NCBI RefSeq assembly: GCF_002008165.1
Contig: NZ_MRDM01000029.1
Span: forward strand, 124,001-188,000
Length of the DNA: 64,000 nucleotides
Source of the DNA: Rhizobium laguerreae
GTDB taxonomy: Bacteria; Pseudomonadota; Alphaproteobacteria; Rhizobiales; Rhizobiaceae
Direction: 5' to 3'
In this document: positions 59,194 through 64,000 of the stretch, in pieces
Numbering within the stretch: position 1 is the stretch's first letter
Layout: every line of letters begins with the position of its first letter
The notes under the pieces: generated by a model
The model's input: the letters and a program-made list of their open reading frames with translations, nothing else
Databases searched by the model: none
What the model was told of the DNA's origin: nothing
Translations under genes and position numbers: made by a program

Positions 59194-60069
59194 TCAGCGC
59201 CGCGCCGGCGGCTTCACCGCGGCCCGCCGCTGCAGCGCGAAGCGCGCGGCCGAGCAGTTGACGTCGGGAACGAGATCGTAGGTCTGCTGGTAGAGGGTCT
59301 GCGCCAGCGTATTGTTGCCGCGGTTTTCCGAGGCAAGGGCTGCGAGCGCCGTGCGTTTGTAGGCCTCGACGATCGGTTCGGCTGCCTTGGCCAGCGCGGC
59401 GTCGTCTGACGGCTCGGCTGCCAGCGAAAGGGCGGCATAGGTTGCGTCGCCATCCCTGCCGACACGGCCGCCGACGGCGCCGTTGAAGCTGGCCTCCGAA
59501 ACCTGACGCATGCGCCGGGCGTTCTTGATGCATGTCGGAATGCGGGCGGCTTCCGCATTGATGCGTTCTGCCGTCGGGCCACCCTCCGCGCTGCCGCTGT
59601 CGGAGAGGATCACGTAGCCGATGATGCCGACGATGGCGAGATAGGCGACACCCATGCCGGCGAGGAAGGCCGGCTGCTTAAGCAGCGACTTCTTCGGCTT
59701 GTCGTCACCTGCCTTGGATGCCTCCTTCTTCGGCGCCTCCTTGGCAGCAGCTTTGACGACGAATTGGAATTCAACGTCCTTGCCGAGACGGAAGCTGTCG
59801 CCGGCTTTCAGCGAGGCCGTCTGCAACAGCGCTTCGCCGCGCAGCATGATCGGGTTCAGCCCCATGCGGCGAATGATGAAGCCGCCATCGCTCTGCCGCT
59901 CGATGCGCGCATGGATCGGCGCCAAGAACGGATCGTCGACGACGATATCGGCGTTAGAAGCCCGGCCGATCGACATTTCGGGCCGGTCGAGCACATGGCT
60001 GCGGCTCTGGCCGCCGGGACCGGTCTGCAGAAGGCTAGGCTTGTTTCCGCGAAAGAAGGAAAAGACCAT
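59194..60069 (-). CDS. FHA-domain membrane protein of the Tad operon
   Basis: 291 residues. The N-terminal FHA domain (about 28-105) has the SIGRASNADIVVDDP motif with the phosphate-contacting GR, but the usual S-R-x-H is A-P-I-H (FLAPIHARI), which lacks the Ser that helps bind phosphothreonine. A Lys/Ala-rich linker leads to one transmembrane helix (FLAGMGVAYLAIVGIIGYVI, about 133-152) and a periplasmic helical domain (about 160-291). It follows tadC after two bases and is the last gene of this operon in the window. It may tether the machine to a phospho-signalling partner. Confidence 0.85.
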   Translation of the reverse strand: MVFSFFRGNKPSLLQTGPGGQSRSHVLDRPEMSIGRASNADIVVDDPFLAPIHARIERQSDGGFIIRRMGLNPIMLRGEALLQTASLKAGDSFRLGKDVEFQFVVKAAAKEAPKKEASKAGDDKPKKSLLKQPAFLAGMGVAYLAIVGIIGYVILSDSGSAEGGPTAERINAEAARIPTCIKNARRMRQVSEASFNGAVGGRVGRDGDATYAALSLAAEPSDDAALAKAAEPIVEAYKRTALAALASENRGNNTLAQTLYQQTYDLVPDVNCSAARFALQRRAAVKPPARR

Positions 60070-60071
60070 GA

Positions 60072-60977
60072 TCAGAACATCCCACTCGACATCATCTCGA
60101 CAATTGCAGGCGCCAGCACCAGAAGCAGGATCGATACGACAATCATCATCGCCGGCATGACGATCTTGGCTTTCAGCTTTTCACTGGCCCTGTCGGCCTT
60201 TTCCCAGCGGCGGAAGCGCAGGTCGCGCGCATGTTCGCGCAACAGTTCGACGCGGTTGCTGCCCTCGACTTCGCCCTGGATCACGGCGCGGATGACGCGG
60301 ATGACTTCCTCGGCGGTCATGCGCCGCTCCAGGCGCTGCAGCGCCTCGATCATGCCGGTTCCGAGCGCCACGTCCTTCAGCGTCTGTTCGATCTCCTCGC
60401 TCATGACTGTGCCGGGTGCGGCTTCGGCATAAAGCCTCAGGCTTTCCGGCAGCGTCGCCTGCGCCTGCTGCGTCATGACGACGAGATCGAGAAAGTAGGG
60501 AAATTCCCGCGAGATTCGTTCCTTGCGGTCCTGCGCCTTGTCGTCGGCGACAACCCAGAAATAGATCGCGGGGATCAGGCCGAGGATCAGCCCGGCCACG
60601 AGCCCGCCGATGACGCTGCCGCTGGCGATGCCGAACAGCAGGCCGAGCAGGACGAAACCGAAAAGGCTCAAAACAACGAGCAGCGCGATATATTCCCGCC
60701 CCGTGACGCCGCCGAAAGGCCGGCCGCCATAGATCAGCTTCTGCTCGAGCTGCGCGCCGTAGTCGGCCAGCAGCGGCTCGAAATGCGTCAGCACGAATTC
60801 GACCGGCGTGCGCATGCCGATGCTGTCGACGATATTCGGCGGCGGACCATCGCCGCCCGCGGTCCGGCGCACCACCTGAATGCTGCCGAGCATATCGCCG
60901 ATCCACCAGACGAACAGCGCAGCCGTGATGCCGGCAAAGACGATGGTGATCGCGGCGAGGGGTATCTGAGACATCAT
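60072..60977 (-). CDS. tadC: Tad system inner-membrane protein TadC
   Basis: A 301-residue GspF-type platform protein of the Tad/Flp secretion family. The N-terminal helix ITIVFAGITAALFVWWIGDML is followed by GREYIALLVVLSLFGFVLLG, a helix pair IGGLVAGLILGLIPAIYFWVV, the GspF-like cytoplasmic domain (FPYFLDLVVMTQQAQATLPESLRLYAEAAPGTVMSEEIEQTLKDVALGTGMIEALQRLERR, in parts) and a C-terminal helix MPAMMIVVSILLLVLAPAIVE. It overlaps tadB by four bases. With TadB it would form the inner-membrane platform driven by the TadA ATPase. Confidence 0.88.
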   Translation of the reverse strand: MMSQIPLAAITIVFAGITAALFVWWIGDMLGSIQVVRRTAGGDGPPPNIVDSIGMRTPVEFVLTHFEPLLADYGAQLEQKLIYGGRPFGGVTGREYIALLVVLSLFGFVLLGLLFGIASGSVIGGLVAGLILGLIPAIYFWVVADDKAQDRKERISREFPYFLDLVVMTQQAQATLPESLRLYAEAAPGTVMSEEIEQTLKDVALGTGMIEALQRLERRMTAEEVIRVIRAVIQGEVEGSNRVELLREHARDLRFRRWEKADRASEKLKAKIVMPAMMIVVSILLLVLAPAIVEMMSSGMF

Positions 60978-61837
60978 ACCGACACCTTCATCATCGAGCG
61001 CATCCAGAAGAAACCGGTCGCATAGAGAATGGCGCCGACGATCGCGATGACGATGCCGATGGCGTTGCCGAACACCTTGTCGATCAGTTCCGGCTGGCCG
61101 AAGAAGATCATCAGCATCATGAACAGCGCGCCGCCATTGACGACGCGGAAGTTCATGCGCGCCTGCGACGACGAGGTGGTGATCTTCTGATCGAGCTTCC
61201 AGATTTCCTTGAAGGATTTCGACATTTCCGTCAGCGGCTCGGAGATGTCGCCGCCCTGGCGGGCAAAGAGACCGAGGGCTGCGTCAACCATCTTGAAATG
61301 CAGGCTCGGCACGTTGCGGCCGTGGCGGTCGAGCGCCTCGACCAGGCCGATGCCGAGCTTCTGTTCGCGGGCAATGCGCTCGAATTCGCGCGAGGCGGGC
61401 ATCTGGCCGGTATCGGCCACCGCATTGACGGCGATGGCGAGCGGCTTACCGGTGCGCACCGCCGAGACGATCTGGTCGACGGCATAGGGCAGCTGCGATT
61501 CGATCTGCAGCCAGCGGCGCTGCAGATAATAACGGATCACGCCCTTGGGCAAGAAGATGGCGACCGGGATTGCGATGACGAAGCCGAAGATCGGCCCGAA
61601 GATCAGCGAAATCACGATGAAGACGACGATCGCCGTGATGCCGTAGGCGAGGATCATCGTATAGGGCGGAACGGCATCGCGCCCGAAGACCTGCGCCGCC
61701 TCGCTGGCGAGCGCGATGTCACGCTCGGTGGCGCGCAGCAGCGGCGCCGGCCAGCGCACCGGCGCGCCCCAGACGAGCAGCCCCGCCGTTATTGCGCCGA
61801 GGGCGACCGTAAAAATCTGCAGAATGCTGATATTCAT
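60974..61837 (-). CDS. tadB: Tad system inner-membrane protein TadB
   Basis: 287 residues. The N-terminal helix is ISILQIFTVALGAITAGLLVWG, followed by two central helices (MILAYGITAIVVFIVISLIFG and FVIAIPVAIFLP). A GspF domain follows (LPYAVDQIVSAVRTGKPLAIAVNAVADTGQMPASREFERIAREQKLGIGLVEALDRHGRNVPS, in parts), then C-terminal helices. The start is ATG 61837 after GAGGGCAAAGCG; the longer open frame overlaps tadA. It lies 10 bases after tadA and overlaps tadC. Confidence 0.88.
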   Translation of the reverse strand: MNISILQIFTVALGAITAGLLVWGAPVRWPAPLLRATERDIALASEAAQVFGRDAVPPYTMILAYGITAIVVFIVISLIFGPIFGFVIAIPVAIFLPKGVIRYYLQRRWLQIESQLPYAVDQIVSAVRTGKPLAIAVNAVADTGQMPASREFERIAREQKLGIGLVEALDRHGRNVPSLHFKMVDAALGLFARQGGDISEPLTEMSKSFKEIWKLDQKITTSSSQARMNFRVVNGGALFMMLMIFFGQPELIDKVFGNAIGIVIAIVGAILYATGFFWMRSMMKVSV

Positions 61838-61847
61838 CGCTTTGCCC

Positions 61848-63746
61848 TCAGACGAACATGTCCAGTTTTTCGATTTCGCCGTCGTCGTTGAACTCGACGA
61901 GCTCGGCGACGAAGCTCGGCAGGTAGCCGGTAAAAGCATGCACGGCCTGGCCGCCGGCGCGGCCGACGAGATTGAAGATCGGCTCGACGATGATGAGGCC
62001 GGTATCCGGATCGATGCCGATCACCTCCGATATTTCGGTGACGGCGCGCCGCCCGTTCGCCAAGCGGTTCAACTGCACGACGAGCTCGACGGCGGCAACG
62101 ATCTGCTGGCGGATCGCCATGACAGGCAGCGAGCTCTGCCCCTGCAGCACCATCACCTCAAGGCGGGTCATCATGTCCTGCGGCGTGTTGGCATGCGCCG
62201 TCGTCATCGAGCCGGCATGGCCGGTGTTCATCGCCTGCAGCATGTCGATCGCTTCGGCGCCGCGGCACTCGCCGACGATGATGCGGTCGGGACGCATGCG
62301 CAGCGCGTTGCGCACAAGGTCGCGGATGGTGACGCTGGTCTCGGACTCCGCCGTCTTCGGCCGCGATTGCAGGTAGACGACATGAATGCCGTCGAGCTGC
62401 AGTTCCGACGTGTCCTCGACGGCAACGACGCGCTCACCAACCGGGATGAATTGCGACAGGCTGTTCAGGAGCGTCGTCTTTCCGGAGCCCGTCCCGCCTG
62501 AGACAACGATGTTCTTGCGCGAGCGGACGGCCGCCTCGAGGAAGGCGCGCATCGGCTCGCTCAGCGCACCGGCGGTCACTAGCTTGCTGATGTCGAGCCG
62601 CGACTTGCCGCCGAACTTGCGGATGGTCAGGCAGGCGCCCTTGACTGCCAGCGGCGGAATGACGGCGTTGACACGCGAACCATCCGGCATGCGGAAGTCG
62701 GCCATCGCCTCGCTCTCGTTGATCGAGCGGTTGGAATCGACGGCGATGCGCTCGATCACCTTCATCAGCTGCCGCTCGTTGGCGAAGGCGAAGGGATAAC
62801 GCTCCAGCAGACCGAATTTTTCGACATAGATCTCGTCGTAGCGCGTCACCATGATTTCCGAGATGACGTCGAGATCCATCAGCTCGGAGATCGTCCCCCA
62901 GCGATACATCAGCTCCTCGATGCTGGAGCGCAGGTGCATATGGGCGATTTCATAGCGGTCGCCGGCGTTGAAAAGGGCTTGCCGGGACTGGAAGGCGGCG
63001 CTGAACCGGGTATCGAGCTGGGCGAAGTCGGAGCGGGTGGATTCGAAGTTCAGCTTGAGCTGCAAGGCCGATATCAGCGCCTTGCCGACGTCGAACAAGC
63101 GGCGATTGTCCTGCTCCTCGCGCGACAGGCTTGCGGCATTCGACGAGGCGTCGCGCCGCCCCGTGCGGGCAATGCGTTTGGCCAGCCACCGATAGACGGC
63201 GTTCTTGATGACGAGGATGACGAGATCCTGCGGTGCAGCGTCGAGCGCCTCCTTGATGAACATGTCGAGGCGCTCGCGGATTCGGTTTCGCGTGTCCTCG
63301 CGGCCGAAATCGGCGGATTTCACCAGCCGGTCATATTGCGTGTCCTTCAGCAGGCGCTCGTGGATTTCCATCTGCAGCGCGAGCACGCGTTCCTGATCGG
63401 GAAACTGCGTGACCGCTTCGGCGGCCGCGGCCGGCTCGACGAGCTCGATCGTGACGTTCGGCACCCAGATCGACATGCCGGCCGAGACCGCAACCGGCGT
63501 GCCGGCCCGAAGCGGCTGATCGTCGACGCGCGTCGGGTTGCGGCCATGATGCTGCACCGACCAGCCCTGGCCCGACTTCCGCAGCACGAATTGCGGTGAA
63601 GAGACGTGGCTGCCGCGCAGGCGCACGACGCCCGCGCCGGCAGGCAGCGTCAGCGTGCTGCTTTCGCCGACGAAATAGGTCTCGTTCGCCGAGAGCGGGA
63701 TCACCTCCCGACCGCTGCCGTCCTCATAGGAAATCTTCAACAGCAT
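61848..63746 (-). CDS. tadA: FHA-like/TadA (CpaF) secretion ATPase fusion
   Basis: 632 residues, longer than the usual 450-500 of CpaF. The first about 105 residues form an FHA-like beta-sandwich (YFVGESSTLTLPAGAGVVRLRG ... VSSPQFVLRKSGQGWSVQHHG, in parts) without the GR-SxxH phospho-binding signature. A helical spacer (about 110-270) precedes the type II/IV secretion ATPase core: Walker A GGTGSGKTT (417-425), Asp box VAVEDTSELQL, Walker B IIVGECRGAEAIDM (489-502) and the His box TAHANTP. It powers pilus or substrate export. It starts 20 bases after the cpaB end. Confidence 0.9.
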   Translation of the reverse strand: MLLKISYEDGSGREVIPLSANETYFVGESSTLTLPAGAGVVRLRGSHVSSPQFVLRKSGQGWSVQHHGRNPTRVDDQPLRAGTPVAVSAGMSIWVPNVTIELVEPAAAAEAVTQFPDQERVLALQMEIHERLLKDTQYDRLVKSADFGREDTRNRIRERLDMFIKEALDAAPQDLVILVIKNAVYRWLAKRIARTGRRDASSNAASLSREEQDNRRLFDVGKALISALQLKLNFESTRSDFAQLDTRFSAAFQSRQALFNAGDRYEIAHMHLRSSIEELMYRWGTISELMDLDVISEIMVTRYDEIYVEKFGLLERYPFAFANERQLMKVIERIAVDSNRSINESEAMADFRMPDGSRVNAVIPPLAVKGACLTIRKFGGKSRLDISKLVTAGALSEPMRAFLEAAVRSRKNIVVSGGTGSGKTTLLNSLSQFIPVGERVVAVEDTSELQLDGIHVVYLQSRPKTAESETSVTIRDLVRNALRMRPDRIIVGECRGAEAIDMLQAMNTGHAGSMTTAHANTPQDMMTRLEVMVLQGQSSLPVMAIRQQIVAAVELVVQLNRLANGRRAVTEISEVIGIDPDTGLIIVEPIFNLVGRAGGQAVHAFTGYLPSFVAELVEFNDDGEIEKLDMFV

Positions 63747-63766
63747 GGCTCATTCCCCCGCGGCGG

Positions 63767-64000
63767 TCACATGCGCGTCCAGTTGATGCTCGGCAGGTCC
63801 TCGACGGTATTGTCGGCCGGATTGCGCAGCACGAGGTTCAGGCTGCCGTTCGACTGGCCCATGGCAAAAATCAGCATTTCAGCTTCCGACGGCGTCACTT
63901 CGACGGTCACATTGTTGTAGGTGCTGTTGGCCTTGGTGACCGCACCCTCCGCCGTCGTCGCCGCGCCGACGGCCAGAACCTTGACATTCTGCAGGAAGGT
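63767..64000 (-). CDS. cpaB: CpaB/RcpC-like Tad pilus assembly protein (C-terminal part)
   Basis: The gene continues beyond the right edge; the last 77 residues are visible, ending at TGA 63767-63769. They read TFLQNVKVLAVG, STYNNVTVEVTPSEAEMLIFAM and GSLNLVLRNPADN, the pattern at the end of CpaB/RcpC proteins, which are periplasmic partners of the Tad secretin. It is the first Tad gene seen here and precedes the tadA fusion on the same strand. Confidence 0.82.
   Translation of the reverse strand, partial: TFLQNVKVLAVGAATTAEGAVTKANSTYNNVTVEVTPSEAEMLIFAMGQSNGSLNLVLRNPADNTVEDLPSINWTRM

Noticed and set aside
1..64000. CRISPR arrays, tRNA or rRNA genes, insertion sequences
   Set aside because: No regularly spaced repeats, cloverleaf-like sequences, transposase motifs or terminal inverted repeats with target duplications were seen.

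Overview
The window looks like part of a secondary replicon (large repABC plasmid or chromid) of a Rhizobium of the R. etli/leguminosarum type. The evidence is uniformly GC-rich coding DNA, a complete repABC module with its counter-transcribed RNA and GTTNNNNGCNNNNAAC-type palindromes, the rhizobial protein family usually found next to repC, a DUF982 protein, HmrR-type copper control, and a cob-nad biosynthetic block of the kind carried by p42e/pRL11-like replicons. No tRNA, rRNA, insertion sequence or CRISPR array was seen.

Layout. 1-5.9 kb: tail of a probable trehalose gene, a copper exporter with its MerR regulator, a small unknown gene, and an ECF sigma/anti-sigma pair followed by a Bax-inhibitor-1 family membrane protein. 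6-10.9 kb (minus strand): a repC-linked regulator-like protein, repC, the antisense RNA, repB and repA. 11-18.1 kb: cobF-G-H-I-J-(K)-L-M, the aerobic route from precorrin-2 to hydrogenobyrinic acid, with cobK on the opposite strand. 18.2-23.9 kb: an IolI/MocC-like isomerase and a LacI regulator, divergent from a desaturase-like hydroxylase, a Rieske ferredoxin, a ferredoxin reductase and a PanB-like protein, reminiscent of rhizopine (moc) catabolism. 23.9-28.4 kb: NrtR-like regulator and nadABC, with two copies of a candidate operator. 28.6-29.5 kb: an NmrA-like reductase.

29.8-34.3 kb: a compact candidate RiPP locus: SARP/BTAD-TPR regulator, a 47-residue precursor-like peptide missed by length-limited ORF calling, a YcaO protein, a TfuA protein and a small helical protein. 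34.4-39.2 kb: an XRE regulator and an oxidative L-fucose-type pathway (lactonase, IclR regulator, dehydrogenase, dehydratase) containing the wreck of a sugar mutarotase gene.

39.4-64 kb: a large block of exported and envelope proteins. One operon holds a caspase-Sel1 protein, a Gly/Ser-rich protein with a tail-fibre-chaperone-like motif and a carboxyl-methyltransferase-like membrane protein. A second operon (47.2-57.0 kb) encodes an OmpA-DUF4384 protein, a caspase with an EF-hand-like loop, a trypsin/dead-caspase/DUF4384 fusion, a serpin whose Arg-Ser reactive site suits that trypsin, and a membrane pseudokinase with a periplasmic SUMF1-like domain. Convergent with it, the right edge carries a Tad-type secretion operon (cpaB end, FHA-TadA fusion, TadB, TadC, FHA membrane protein). 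The protease/inhibitor/pseudokinase operon beside an FHA-decorated Tad machine is the most unusual part of the window; the YcaO-TfuA locus is second. Gene starts and functions come from reading motifs by eye; no database search was run.
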